Shown piece by piece: positions 1 to 8,419 of a stretch of 64,000 bases of DNA. Every line of letters begins with the position of its first letter. Position 1 is the stretch's first letter. The position numbers and the translations under genes are program-made. Under the pieces are notes generated by a model. That model saw only the letters and a list, made by a program, of their open reading frames with translations, was not told the DNA's origin and did no database searches. The DNA comes from Desulfuromonas acetoxidans DSM 684 (lineage in GTDB: Bacteria > Desulfobacterota > Desulfuromonadia > Desulfuromonadales > Desulfuromonadaceae), in the NCBI RefSeq assembly GCF_000167355.1, contig NZ_AAEW02000009.1, positions 105,837 through 169,836 on the forward strand, in the 5' to 3' direction.

Positions 1-501
1 CGACCAGGGACTCAGATAGGAGATCAGCACAGTATCTTTGGTGACCCGGCACAGCTCGTCGATAATCTCGCGGCGGTGCTGCGGTGTGGGCAGATGGTGG
101 ATGAGACGAAAGCACAGCAGCCCGTCAAACTGATGGTCAGAGTAAGGCAGGTCAAGCAGATCCGCTTTCTCTATCCGCGCATTCAGGTCCTGACGCTCCA
201 CGGCCTGTTGTGCTACATGCAGCGCGCCTTCGCCCAGATCGACGCCGGTGACGTCGAGTCCACGATGTGCCAGCAAAATGGTGGCCCGGCCAACACCGCA
301 CGGGGCATCGAGCCAGGTGCGCGGCAGCGGGGAAAGGTGGTCGACGGCTCGCGAGATCAGGGCCATTTCAGCCGCGTGTTTGTGCAGCTTCCGGGAAGAG
401 TATTTTTCAGCTTTGTCGAGACTGTGTTTGATGCGTTGGCGATGATTCTGCTCAGTTTTGACCTTTGCAACATGGGGGGCGGTCGAAGCCAATTCATGCA
501 T
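1..501 (-). CDS. Class I SAM-dependent methyltransferase (partial)
   Basis: The minus-strand frame opens with ATG at 501 and stays open to the window edge, giving 167 residues without a stop, so the C-terminus is missing. The SAM-binding motif I (LDAPCGVGRAT, about residues 64-74) is followed by the acidic end of strand 2 (VTGVDLGEG) and a motif like post-I/II (DLLDLPYSDHQFDGLLCF). This is the order seen in Methyltransf_11/25-type Rossmann methyltransferases. The substrate cannot be deduced. The N-terminal 60 residues are polar and rich in Lys and His, with no signal peptide, so the protein should be cytoplasmic. It lies downstream of the two-component genes on the same strand, but a strong palindrome separates them, so co-transcription is doubtful. 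Confidence 0.8.
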   Translation of the reverse strand, partial: MHELASTAPHVAKVKTEQNHRQRIKHSLDKAEKYSSRKLHKHAAEMALISRAVDHLSPLPRTWLDAPCGVGRATILLAHRGLDVTGVDLGEGALHVAQQAVERQDLNARIEKADLLDLPYSDHQFDGLLCFRLIHHLPTPQHRREIIDELCRVTKDTVLISYLSPWS

Positions 502-624
502 GTGGAATTCCTTTGCAAAAATAAGGTGAATCATGAGACGTACCCGATGACTACATCGCTCTATTTTGCAAAGAGTTTGCCGTTTTGTAAGTGGCTGTAA
601 AATAAGGGAAAGATGTTCTTTTGG

Positions 625-660
625 CGGGCATCTTGTACAAAGATTTGTACAAGATGCCCG
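625..660 (-). terminator. Perfect 17-bp inverted repeat, possible terminator
   Basis: Arms 625-641 and 644-660 are perfectly complementary around a 2-nt centre. The palindrome lies between the response-regulator gene and the methyltransferase gene, both on the minus strand. Neither side has a real T-tract, so it could be a factor-assisted terminator or a dyad protein-binding site. Confidence 0.4.
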
Positions 661-705
661 TTCTGGTTCTTCAATAGACAAAAATTTTTACAGCGTCCGG
701 TGCGG

Positions 706-2073
706 TCAGACGAGATGGTATTTTTTCAGCTTGTACTGCAGGTTACTGCGACTGATCCCGAGCAGTTCCGCCGCTTTGGCCTGGACGCCGCGCGCATCAA
801 TGAGGGCGGCCTGGATCAGTTTCTGTTCAATGGTTTCCAGATGCTCGGGAAGTGGTTGCTGCAGCGGCATTGCTGCTGTTTCTGAGCAACCGTTGTGGTG
901 TGGTGCTTGGCTGTGGAATTGTTGCGGCAGGTGGTTTTGTTCAAGAGTGGGGCCGTCACAGAACAGCAGACCGCGTTCGAGAATGTTCTGCAGTTCGCGG
1001 ACATTGCCGGGCCACTCGTAGTGATACAGGTCGTGCTGCGCCTGCGACGACAGTTGTGGCAGCGGGCAGCCCATGTCGCGGGAAAGACGTTCGAGAAACA
1101 ACTGGGAAAGTAACGGGATATCCTCGCGGCGATGACGCAGTGGCGGCAGATGCAGTGACACCACATTGAGGCGGTAGTACAAGTCTTCGCGAAATGTCCC
1201 CTCTGTGATCATCTGTTCCAGGTTGCGATGCGTGGCGGCGATGATGCGGATATCGCTGCTGATCTCGGCTGTGCCACCGACCCGACGGAAGGTTTTCTCC
1301 TGCAGAACACGGAGTAATTTCGGTTGCAGATTAAGGGGGAATTCGCCGATCTCATCCAGAAACAGTGTGCCGCCGTCTGAGACTTCCATCAACCCTTTCT
1401 TCCGTTCCAGAGCCCCGGTAAAGGCGCCGCGTTCGTGGCCGAACAGTTCGCTCTCCAACAGGTTTTCTGCAAAGGCAGCGCAGTTGATGGAGACCAGCGC
1501 CTTGTTGCTGCGCGGGCTGAGTCGGTGCAATGCCTGGGCGACCAGCTCCTTGCCTGTGCCGCTCTCTCCGGTGATAAGAATCGACGTTTTGGCCGGCGCC
1601 ACCTGGGCGATCTGGTTGCGTAGCGATTCCATGGCCGGACTGTTGCCGACCAGGGTGCGATCGCGGTTTTGCTCCAGTTCACGGCGCAGCAGCCAGTTTT
1701 CATTCTGCAGTTTTGAATAATCCAGCGCCTTGTCCACCGTCAACAGCATCTCTTCGTTATCAAAGGGCTTGAGCAGATAGTCAAACGCACCGATCTTCAT
1801 GGCTTGCAGGGCGGTCTGAACCGTGGCATAGGCAGTCAGCATGATAAAGGGCACCGGTCCGATCTCGTCGTTGACATGACGCAGAAAGTCGATGCCGCTC
1901 ATGCGCGGCATCTTCAGATCGGAAATGATCAGATCAATCTGTTCGCCCGACAGGATGTCGAGCGCCGCATAAGGGTTGTCGGCGCGGGTCACATGATGGC
2001 CGACACTTTCCAATAACTGGCCGAGAACGATGCGGTAGTTTTTTTCGTCATCGACGATCAGGATGTGGGCCAT
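706..2073 (-). CDS. Sigma-54-dependent NtrC-family response regulator
   Basis: A 455-residue transcription activator with the full NtrC layout. The receiver domain (about 1-120) has the acidic pair D8/D9, phosphoacceptor D52 (IISDLKMP) and K102. The AAA+ domain (about 141-375) has Walker A GESGTGKE (169-176), the intact sigma-54 contact motif GAFTGA (216-221) and Walker B (TLFLDEIG). A Fis-type helix-turn-helix ends the protein (about 419-455). The start overlaps the stop of the histidine kinase gene (TGATG), so the two are translationally coupled. The intact GAFTGA means it should activate a -24/-12 promoter. A good match lies in front of the divergent citrate lyase operon about 3.6 kb away, so cit control is the natural inference, not a demonstrated one. 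Confidence 0.93.
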   Translation of the reverse strand: MAHILIVDDEKNYRIVLGQLLESVGHHVTRADNPYAALDILSGEQIDLIISDLKMPRMSGIDFLRHVNDEIGPVPFIMLTAYATVQTALQAMKIGAFDYLLKPFDNEEMLLTVDKALDYSKLQNENWLLRRELEQNRDRTLVGNSPAMESLRNQIAQVAPAKTSILITGESGTGKELVAQALHRLSPRSNKALVSINCAAFAENLLESELFGHERGAFTGALERKKGLMEVSDGGTLFLDEIGEFPLNLQPKLLRVLQEKTFRRVGGTAEISSDIRIIAATHRNLEQMITEGTFREDLYYRLNVVSLHLPPLRHRREDIPLLSQLFLERLSRDMGCPLPQLSSQAQHDLYHYEWPGNVRELQNILERGLLFCDGPTLEQNHLPQQFHSQAPHHNGCSETAAMPLQQPLPEHLETIEQKLIQAALIDARGVQAKAAELLGISRSNLQYKLKKYHLV

Positions 2074-3335
2074 CAGTGGGTCTCCAGAGGCAAGGTGACA
2101 ACGAAACGACTGCCGTGGCCGGGCTGGCTGGTGACATGAATATCACCGCCGTGACTCTGGGCAATGTTATGGGCCGTGGCCAGGCCGAGGCCGGTGCCGC
2201 CGTCTTTGGTGGTGAAAAAAGGGTTGAAAATTGTCGGCAGGACCTCTTTGGCAATCCCTTCGCCATTGTCCGTGACAATGATGTGCGCCTGGTTGTCCTT
2301 TTTGAGCGCATGAATTACCACATTGCCCTGTTCTGAACAGGCCTCAATGGCGTTGAGCAACAGGTTGAGCAGCAGTTGTTGAATCATATCGGCATCGACA
2401 TAGACCGTGGTTGTCGGATGGGCGGGTGAAAACGTCAGTGCCACCTGATGCTGTTCGGCAACGGGGCGCAGTTGTTCCACGGTTTTGTCAATCAGGTTTT
2501 CCAGTTGGTACGACTTGAGCTGTGGCTCGCCCGGTCTGCCGAAACGGAGAAATGTTGTCACCAGATCATTGAGGCGGGTGCTCTCCTCACGAATGACATC
2601 AAGCAGATCCAGCTGGCCGGAGTCGGTTGGGTTGATGTGGTTTTGCAGCAGTTGCGCTGACGAGGCGATGATGCCCAACGGATTACGGATTTCGTGCGCC
2701 AGACCGGCGGACATTTCGCCCAGCGCTGCCAGACGGTCGGTGCGGCGCAGGTTCTCTTCGGCCTCTTCCAGTTTGCGTAGCGAATTTTGTAACGCATTGC
2801 GGTTGTCGAGCAGCAGATCATTGAGGTGCTTTTGTTGTTTCAGTTGGCGACGGTGCTGTTCGGAAAACCCATGCATGAGGATCCCGACGATGAAAAAAGT
2901 GGTACAGGAGATGAGAAATTCCGGCAGATCTTCAGCGCGATTAACCGGATCACTCCAGATGGCATTGGGGATCAGCGCCAGGTAAAACAGCGAGGAGAAC
3001 AGGCAGGTGGCCAAGGTGTGTAACAGCGTCAGATTGGTGCCGGCGACGACGATGGGTAGAAAATAGATGATCCAGTAGTGGCTCTCTTCGTGACCGGTTG
3101 TCGCCCAGATCAGCAGAGTGCACAGCAGCAGATAGATGGCCAGATGCAGCGTCATCAGCCCGGAATCCGACAGTTGTTCAGCGCTGAAACGTTGGTCCGT
3201 CGCCAGATGGTAGGTGGCGATCAGAATAAACGACAGACTGCCGTAGAGCAGGCTGGGCCCTTTGAAGTAGGCCAGCAACAAGGCAAACAGGCACAACAGC
3301 AGGCCGTTTTTGATGATTTGCAGCGAGGTATTCAT
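2073..3335 (-). CDS. Membrane sensor histidine kinase (NtrB-like partner)
   Basis: About 420 residues. The first 155 or so form five or six hydrophobic segments with short loops, so the sensor is an integral membrane module rather than a periplasmic domain. A short coiled coil follows, then HisKA with the H-box [18 protein letters not shown] (His about 214), then HATPase_c with an N-box ([12 protein letters not shown]), G1 (VTDNGEGI) and G2 ([12 protein letters not shown]). It should phosphorylate the response regulator encoded directly downstream with overlapping codons. The ATG at 3335 is chosen. A TTG at 3368, in frame 11 codons upstream and preceded by GAGAGG, is a possible alternative. 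Confidence 0.88.
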   Translation of the reverse strand: MNTSLQIIKNGLLLCLFALLLAYFKGPSLLYGSLSFILIATYHLATDQRFSAEQLSDSGLMTLHLAIYLLLCTLLIWATTGHEESHYWIIYFLPIVVAGTNLTLLHTLATCLFSSLFYLALIPNAIWSDPVNRAEDLPEFLISCTTFFIVGILMHGFSEQHRRQLKQQKHLNDLLLDNRNALQNSLRKLEEAEENLRRTDRLAALGEMSAGLAHEIRNPLGIIASSAQLLQNHINPTDSGQLDLLDVIREESTRLNDLVTTFLRFGRPGEPQLKSYQLENLIDKTVEQLRPVAEQHQVALTFSPAHPTTTVYVDADMIQQLLLNLLLNAIEACSEQGNVVIHALKKDNQAHIIVTDNGEGIAKEVLPTIFNPFFTTKDGGTGLGLATAHNIAQSHGGDIHVTSQPGHGSRFVVTLPLETH

Positions 3336-3407
3336 AACCGCTTCAGTATGAAACCTGTTGAACAGCAAGGCAAGAGAAACCTCTCAGCACGCCGTGGGCA
3401 GGGCACC

Positions 3408-5327
3408 TCAGGCGGTTTGCGCCGGCGTTGGTTTCTGGGCCAGATAAACGGCGAACAGTTCAGCCAGCTGCTCAATGGCTTGCAGGTCACGTACCGAGTA
3501 CCCCTCGTCATTGTTGGCTAACGCGACCTGTCCGACGATGCGCTCGCCATCGTCTACCGGCACCGCCATAAAATGGCGCAGCGGTTTTTGAATCCCCCCA
3601 GCCAAATGCGCAACATTGAGACGTTCCAGTCCGTTGAAGTAGACACCGGTTTTACGATTATATACCGCGTGCAACAGGGAGCCGCGTCCCGCTGCTGCTG
3701 CCGGAATGGTGGCGCTGCCGTTGCCGCAAAATTCCTCAAACAGTGAGGTGTAGTCCCACAATAATTGGCTGCCGCCGGGATTGATTGCGGCGATAAAACC
3801 ATGGCGGCTGTCGGTGAGATTGCGGGCATGACTGAGCAGTTGTCGGGCGATTTCATGCTGGTCGGCATGTTGTTGAACAATGGCGTGCGACAGACTGGCC
3901 AGACGACTGTTGAGGGAGACTTCCCACTGCAACGCCTGTTCATCACGCTTATGGTGGGTAATGTCGACAAAGCATTCAATGCCGCCGATCACCTCGCCCT
4001 GGTTGTCACGCAGCAGATTGGCATTTTTGCTGATGGTGAGCAGGGTGCCGTTTTTATGACGAATGGTACATTCACGCCCCATCACCGGCTTATCGATCTG
4101 TTGATTAAACAGTCCGCACTGACGAAGACAGGGAGACAGAGCAAAGCGGTAACAGGAGTTGCCGATCATTTCATCAGCACGGTAGCCGGTGAGTTGTTCC
4201 GCCCGATCGTTCCAGCTGGTGATGACACGACGGTGGTCGACGGTGAAGATTGCACACGGAACCACTTGTTTAAGCAAGTCGGATCTGACTTGGGTATGGA
4301 TCTGACTTTGGCGGCATTCGTCGAGGTCATCAAACAGTCCGTTGATCTCCCGGGTCAGCTCTGCGGTAACCAGATGTTCGGACAGCGGCTTCGGCTGATG
4401 GTGTTGACGGCGTTGGCGGACCTGATCGGCCAGATCTGAGAGTGGTTGTTGTGCCCGGCGCGAAAACACCCACGCCGTTACAAGGGTGATGGCGCTCAGC
4501 AGAAGGCTGATCATGAATAGCGCTGCCAGAGACGTGGCGTGAGACGCCATATAGGCCTGACGAGGGACGTTGACCCGGATCAGTGCAATTGGGGTTTTGC
4601 CGATGTCAAAAAGCAGCGTTTTTGCTTCGATAACCGTGTTATTGATGGTCAACTGCGGGGCCTGAGCCTGCTTGATGAGCGTGACGAATTGTTGCGGGTC
4701 GTCGTGGGTTATCTGTGCCAGATCGGTCAGATCAATGTCGAGGTGCAGCCGACGTGACCAGTCAGCGATCACCTCCGGGGTGAGGCGACGGCACAGGATC
4801 ACAGTGTCATCACCATGGTCGGGGTGGTCCGTGCTCATGGTGTGGGTTGCCACCAGACTGATGCCCTGTTCGCTGTGCAACAGGCCGCTGATGGCGGAGC
4901 GGGCGCTGAGCTGGGTGAGATTGAATGCCGCGCGGTACAGTTCGGTGTCATGGTCGCGCTGCTGGGCATTGCTTCGGCTAAACAGCAACGTGCCCCGCTT
5001 GTCAAGGACGACCACTTCATCAAGACCGTGGTGATGCAGCATCTCCTGGGTCAGACGATGGGACCACGACAACTCGGCAGGAGGTGTTTCAGCCTGGGTG
5101 GCGTCGACACTGGTGTAATCCTTGGCCAGGGCACTCAGTGCATCCAGCTCGACACCGACAAGGGTTTGAACCTGTTCGCAATGATGAAAGGCCACTTCTT
5201 GTTCCAGATGGCTAAGTTGCGGAAGGATACCGAATCCGTAGGTGATATACACCAGCGTGGCCATGCAGGCCAACGTTGCAATGCCAATTAGAACCGGGCG
5301 AAATTTTTTTGGGGTGGCGGCAAACAT
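3408..5327 (-). CDS. Membrane sensor protein (periplasmic domain, PAS, GAF) without a transmitter
   Basis: A 639-residue protein upstream of the kinase/regulator pair on the same strand. It has an N-terminal membrane helix (about 9-30), a large periplasmic region (about 35-280) resembling CHASE4-type sensors, a second helix (LAALFMISLLLSAITLVTAW), a HAMP-like linker, a PAS domain (FTVDHRRVITSWNDRAEQLTGY) and a C-terminal GAF domain. No HisKA, HATPase, GGDEF, EAL or HTH follows the GAF. It is therefore either an accessory sensor that signals by protein contact or a remnant of a larger kinase. ATG 5327 is preferred over the upstream in-frame start at 5357 because AAAGGA lies 6-7 nt before it. 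It is divergent from the cit operon, so it may sense a tricarboxylate or related ligand. Confidence 0.75.
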   Translation of the reverse strand: MFAATPKKFRPVLIGIATLACMATLVYITYGFGILPQLSHLEQEVAFHHCEQVQTLVGVELDALSALAKDYTSVDATQAETPPAELSWSHRLTQEMLHHHGLDEVVVLDKRGTLLFSRSNAQQRDHDTELYRAAFNLTQLSARSAISGLLHSEQGISLVATHTMSTDHPDHGDDTVILCRRLTPEVIADWSRRLHLDIDLTDLAQITHDDPQQFVTLIKQAQAPQLTINNTVIEAKTLLFDIGKTPIALIRVNVPRQAYMASHATSLAALFMISLLLSAITLVTAWVFSRRAQQPLSDLADQVRQRRQHHQPKPLSEHLVTAELTREINGLFDDLDECRQSQIHTQVRSDLLKQVVPCAIFTVDHRRVITSWNDRAEQLTGYRADEMIGNSCYRFALSPCLRQCGLFNQQIDKPVMGRECTIRHKNGTLLTISKNANLLRDNQGEVIGGIECFVDITHHKRDEQALQWEVSLNSRLASLSHAIVQQHADQHEIARQLLSHARNLTDSRHGFIAAINPGGSQLLWDYTSLFEEFCGNGSATIPAAAAGRGSLLHAVYNRKTGVYFNGLERLNVAHLAGGIQKPLRHFMAVPVDDGERIVGQVALANNDEGYSVRDLQAIEQLAELFAVYLAQKPTPAQTA

Positions 5328-5661
5328 GATCAGTCCTTTCAGTAGGTTATAAGGCATAAGGCGCTTTTCACCGTTACTGGCATGCTCAATTGTCAGCCGA
5401 TAAAAGAGGGATAATCAGTTAAACAGCAAAAAAGGTACCAATTGCTTTTGACGGGTGAAATCCCCCCCGGTGGGCTGCTGAAGTTACCCGTGTTCCCCTT
5501 TGAACTGCCATATCTTGAGACGCTGGTGTGCGAAATTGGGACGCTCTGTCACGGCGTGAATATTTCCCTTGGAGACCTTCTACAGGACGATTTTTGCGGG
5601 GCGGGTTCTAACATATTGAAAATATATGAACAATTCTTGTTTTGTTCCGGTTGGAGAAATC

Positions 5662-5677
5662 AGGCGTCTTTATTGCA
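5662..5677 (+). promoter_or_regulatory. Sigma-54 (-24/-12) promoter of the citrate lyase operon
   Basis: The sequence AGGCGTCTTTATTGCA has GG at 5663-5664, exactly 10 nt, then GC at 5675-5676. It also has the favoured TTGCA -12 element. Initiation would fall near 5688, about 67 nt before citC. The adjacent genes encode an NtrC-type activator with an intact GAFTGA motif. Confidence 0.65.
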
Positions 5678-5700
5678 ATTCCTTTGTTTAGGCACACCTC

Positions 5701-5720
5701 CTGTGCTGTTGGTAGCACAG
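5701..5720 (+). promoter_or_regulatory. Inverted repeat in the cit leader
   Basis: CTGTGCT and AGCACAG flank a 6-nt loop (gttggt). If transcription starts near 5688, this forms a hairpin in the first 35 nt of the leader, upstream of the citC ribosome-binding site (AAGGGAG at 5740-5746). It may be a leader hairpin or an operator. Confidence 0.4.
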
Positions 5721-5754
5721 TGAGGGGCACAATCCATTCAAGGGAGAATGACCT

Positions 5755-6759
5755 ATGGTTCAACAGGTGACTACGGACGAACAGCGAGGTGCGGTGGAGC
5801 AGTTCCTGGCACGGTTCGATCTGGACTATGAGCCGGAACATGATGATTTGCTGGGCGTCTGGGATGCCGGTGGGCAGCTTGTGGCGTGTGGTGCCCGTCA
5901 GCAGGCATTGCTGAAGATGATCGCCATTGATCCTGCCGAGCAGGACAGTCCGATGTTCGGCCAGCTTGTTGGCACTCTGGTGAAAAAAGGCTTTGAGGCC
6001 GGTGTGGAAACCTTCTTTGTCGTCACCCGACCACAACACACCCTGAGTTTTGAAGCGGTCAATTTTCGTTTGCTGTGTCTGACCGACCAGGTGGCGCTTT
6101 TGGAATACGGCCCGGGACTGAGCGCCTATATTGAGCGTCATCACAACGTACGCCATCATGGCAACAACGGTGCCGTGGTGGTTAACGCCAATCCGTTTAC
6201 CCTTGGTCATCGCTATCTGATTGAGACGGCCGCGCAGCAAGTGGATCGGCTTTATGTGTTTGTGGTCGAAGAGGAGAGCTCCAGCTTCCCCTTTGCCGTG
6301 CGTTATGACCTGGTCTGCCAAGGGGTTGCCGATCTCGACAATGTCGAGGTTTTGCCCAGCGGTCCTTACGCGGTCAGCGCCATTACTTTTCCCGGTTATT
6401 TCCTGCGTGACAGTGCTTTGGTCGAAGCGCAGCAACATCAGCTTGATGCGGTGTTGTTTGCTCGTCAGTTGGCACCTCGATTTACCATTTGCCGTCGTTT
6501 TATCGGTAGTGAGCCCTATTGTGCCGTGACCCGACGTTACAACGAGGCATTGAAGAAAATTCTGCCCACATTGGGGATTGATGTTGTCGAGGTGCCGCGT
6601 GCGACCACCAACGGTGGAGCGATCAGTGCTTCAACCGTGCGCGAACTGCTGCAACAGCGTGCGATCAACACACTGGAGAAGCTGGTGCCGTCGACCACGT
6701 TGAATTACCTCGAGTCTGCCGCATTTAACGGGCTTAGCCCGGTGGCCGGGAGGCACTGA
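5755..6759 (+). CDS. citC: [Citrate (pro-3S)-lyase] ligase
   Basis: A 334-residue enzyme that uses ATP and acetate to acetylate the thiol of the citrate lyase prosthetic group, turning on the lyase. The N-terminal part (about 1-125) is an acetyltransferase-like fold. The C-terminal part is a nucleotidyltransferase domain with the signature NANPFTLGHRYL (144-155) and a late ISASTVREL motif (about 294-302) that matches the ISxxxVR ATP-binding element. The length is normal for the family. The start has a good ribosome site (AAGGGAGAATGACCT before ATG). Its stop overlaps the citD start (TGATG), as in classical cit clusters. Confidence 0.95.
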   Translation: MVQQVTTDEQRGAVEQFLARFDLDYEPEHDDLLGVWDAGGQLVACGARQQALLKMIAIDPAEQDSPMFGQLVGTLVKKGFEAGVETFFVVTRPQHTLSFEAVNFRLLCLTDQVALLEYGPGLSAYIERHHNVRHHGNNGAVVVNANPFTLGHRYLIETAAQQVDRLYVFVVEEESSSFPFAVRYDLVCQGVADLDNVEVLPSGPYAVSAITFPGYFLRDSALVEAQQHQLDAVLFARQLAPRFTICRRFIGSEPYCAVTRRYNEALKKILPTLGIDVVEVPRATTNGGAISASTVRELLQQRAINTLEKLVPSTTLNYLESAAFNGLSPVAGRH

Positions 6760-7025
6760 TGAACGTGTGTTGTAAAGCCCAGGCTGGCACCATGCAGTCG
6801 AGTGACCTGATGGTGTTTGTTGAACCGGCGGACACTTTGATCATTGAGATCGAATCGACGGTTCTCAAGCAATTTGAACACCTGATCCGGCAACGGATTG
6901 AGGATAAATTAGAGGAACTTGGTGTGATGCAGGTCAAGGTGCGGGTCAGTGATCGCGGCGCACTGGATTACGCTATTGATGCTCGTATCGAAGCAGCGAT
7001 CCGCCGGGCGCAGGGAGAAAAGTAA
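6759..7025 (+). CDS. citD: Citrate lyase acyl carrier protein (gamma subunit)
   Basis: An 88-residue carrier subunit. The N-terminal motif AGTMQSSD places a serine at position 14, the residue that carries the 2'-(5''-phosphoribosyl)-3'-dephospho-CoA group in characterised CitD proteins. The remainder (FVEPADTLIIEIES and following) matches the CitD fold. It overlaps citC by the TGATG stop/start and the next gene by TAATG, so the three are translated as a block. The N-terminus carries two adjacent cysteines (C4, C5), not typical of the best-studied homologues. Confidence 0.93.
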   Translation: MNVCCKAQAGTMQSSDLMVFVEPADTLIIEIESTVLKQFEHLIRQRIEDKLEELGVMQVKVRVSDRGALDYAIDARIEAAIRRAQGEK

Positions 7026-7492
7026 TGGAAAATGTGTGGTTTAAGGAGTGTTCCGGTGGGCGTCGCTTTCTGGTCAAGATCTCTCAAGGCGAATGGCTGG
7101 TGGAATCTCTGTGCCGTTTTGCTGCCGAAGCGGGTGTACGCAGTGCGGTGATCCTTTCTGCGGTCGGCTCGGTCACCCGGGTGACTTTTCGTGGCATCAA
7201 AGCCGGAGCCAAGTTGCCGATCACTGAAGCGCGGATGACGGTCCATGATGTTGAAGGTCCGCTGGAGTTGCTGGGCTTGGAAGGCAATATGGTGCCCAAT
7301 GATCAGGGGCAGTGTGATTGTCACCTGCATATTCTCATGTCGCGCTCATCCGGTGAAGTGATCGGTGGTCACCTGTTTGATGCGCGGGTGTTTGCCAGTT
7401 GCGAAATCATCCTCAGTGAATTTCACGGGGCTGGTGTGGAACGCCATATGTCGCAAAGTGGCGGGATTTCGACCATCTATCTGGAGGATTAA
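7025..7492 (+). CDS. PPC/DUF296-domain protein embedded in the cit operon
   Basis: A 155-residue single-domain protein of the PPC (plants and prokaryotes conserved, DUF296) family. The family signature is the segment CDCHLHILMSRSSGEVIGGH (about residues 98-117), with the HxH pair and GGHL, plus an earlier SAVGSVTRVTFR strand. Bacterial members are small trimeric proteins of unsettled function. Some carry a DNA-binding hook, but no AT-hook is visible here. The gene starts inside the citD stop codon and ends 3 nt before citE, so it is an integral operon member. This is not a standard component of citrate lyase. A regulatory or assembly role is inference. Confidence 0.85.
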   Translation: MENVWFKECSGGRRFLVKISQGEWLVESLCRFAAEAGVRSAVILSAVGSVTRVTFRGIKAGAKLPITEARMTVHDVEGPLELLGLEGNMVPNDQGQCDCHLHILMSRSSGEVIGGHLFDARVFASCEIILSEFHGAGVERHMSQSGGISTIYLED

Positions 7493-7495
7493 GCC

Positions 7496-8419
7496 ATGAA
7501 GGATGAGCTTTCCCTGCGGCGCTCTTTGCTCTATGTGCCGGGCAATATGCCGTCGATGTTGCAGAACGTGCCGTTGTTCCTCTGTGATGCGGTGTTTGTC
7601 GATCTTGAAGACGCGGTGCCACTCAACGAAAAAGACGCCGCGCGTATTCTTGTCAGCCGTTTTGTTGCCTCCTATGTCGATCGCAATAAAGAGGTGTTTG
7701 TGCGTATCAATGCGCTGGATACTCCGTGGGGGCATGACGACTTGCGTCAGGTGCTGCCTTCACGGCCAGACGGGATTCGCCTGCCCAAGGCCGACACGCC
7801 TGAGATTGTCGAGCGGCTTGATACCCTGCTCACCGAGATGGAAGAGGAGCTCGGGGTTGCCATCGGCACGTTTAAGGTCATTCCCTCGATTGAAAGCGCC
7901 CTGGGCGTCATCAATGCCATCAAAATCGCCCGCTGTTCGTCGCGGGTGATTGCCCTGGCGTTTGGCGCCGAGGATTACACCGCCAGTATGGAGATCGAGC
8001 GCACCAAAGGGGGCGAAGAGTTGTTCCATGCCCGGGCCCGGGTGTTGTGGGCCGCCAAAGCCGCCGGCATTCAGGCTATCGATACTATTTTTGCCGATGT
8101 TGGCGATATGGACAGCTTTCGCCATGAAGTGCAATTGATCAAGAATCTCGGTTTTACCGGCAAATCTTTGGTCAATCCCCGCCAGATTGCGGTGGTGCAT
8201 GAGGTGTTTGCACCGAAGCAGGGGGAGATTGATTACGCCCTGCAGGTGATTGAAGCGATTATCCGGGCGCGGGAAATGGGCACAGGAGTGATCTCCCTTG
8301 ATGGAAAAATGGTCGATGCCCCGGTGGTCAAGCGGGCGGCGCGGATGATCAAGACCGCCGTTTCACAGGGGTTATTGGAGTATGAACTCGATGATGAGGT
8401 GATTTATGGCGCGCACTAG
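7496..8419 (+). CDS. citE: Citrate lyase beta subunit (citryl-ACP lyase)
   Basis: A 307-residue member of the HpcH/HpaI-CitE TIM-barrel family. It cleaves citryl-ACP to oxaloacetate and acetyl-ACP. Visible signatures are the N-terminal RRSLLYVPGN, the acidic metal-site segment FVDLEDAVPLNEKDAAR, VFVRINALDTPWG, the VIPSIESALGVINA strand and FGAEDYTASM. The ribosome site is GGAGGATTAAGCC before ATG 7496. The 3' end overlaps citF by 14 nt. Confidence 0.95.
   Translation: MKDELSLRRSLLYVPGNMPSMLQNVPLFLCDAVFVDLEDAVPLNEKDAARILVSRFVASYVDRNKEVFVRINALDTPWGHDDLRQVLPSRPDGIRLPKADTPEIVERLDTLLTEMEEELGVAIGTFKVIPSIESALGVINAIKIARCSSRVIALAFGAEDYTASMEIERTKGGEELFHARARVLWAAKAAGIQAIDTIFADVGDMDSFRHEVQLIKNLGFTGKSLVNPRQIAVVHEVFAPKQGEIDYALQVIEAIIRAREMGTGVISLDGKMVDAPVVKRAARMIKTAVSQGLLEYELDDEVIYGAH

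Noticed and set aside
5584..5600. Second sigma-54-like sequence (AGGACGATTTTTGCGG)
   Set aside because: The GG to GC spacing is 9 nt instead of 10, which is normally inactive. The match at 5662-5677 has the right spacing.
5358..5754. Riboswitch in the cit leader (for example c-di-GMP-I or II)
   Set aside because: Conserved cores of common riboswitches were not found, and the short leader predicted by the sigma-54 start leaves room only for the simple hairpin.
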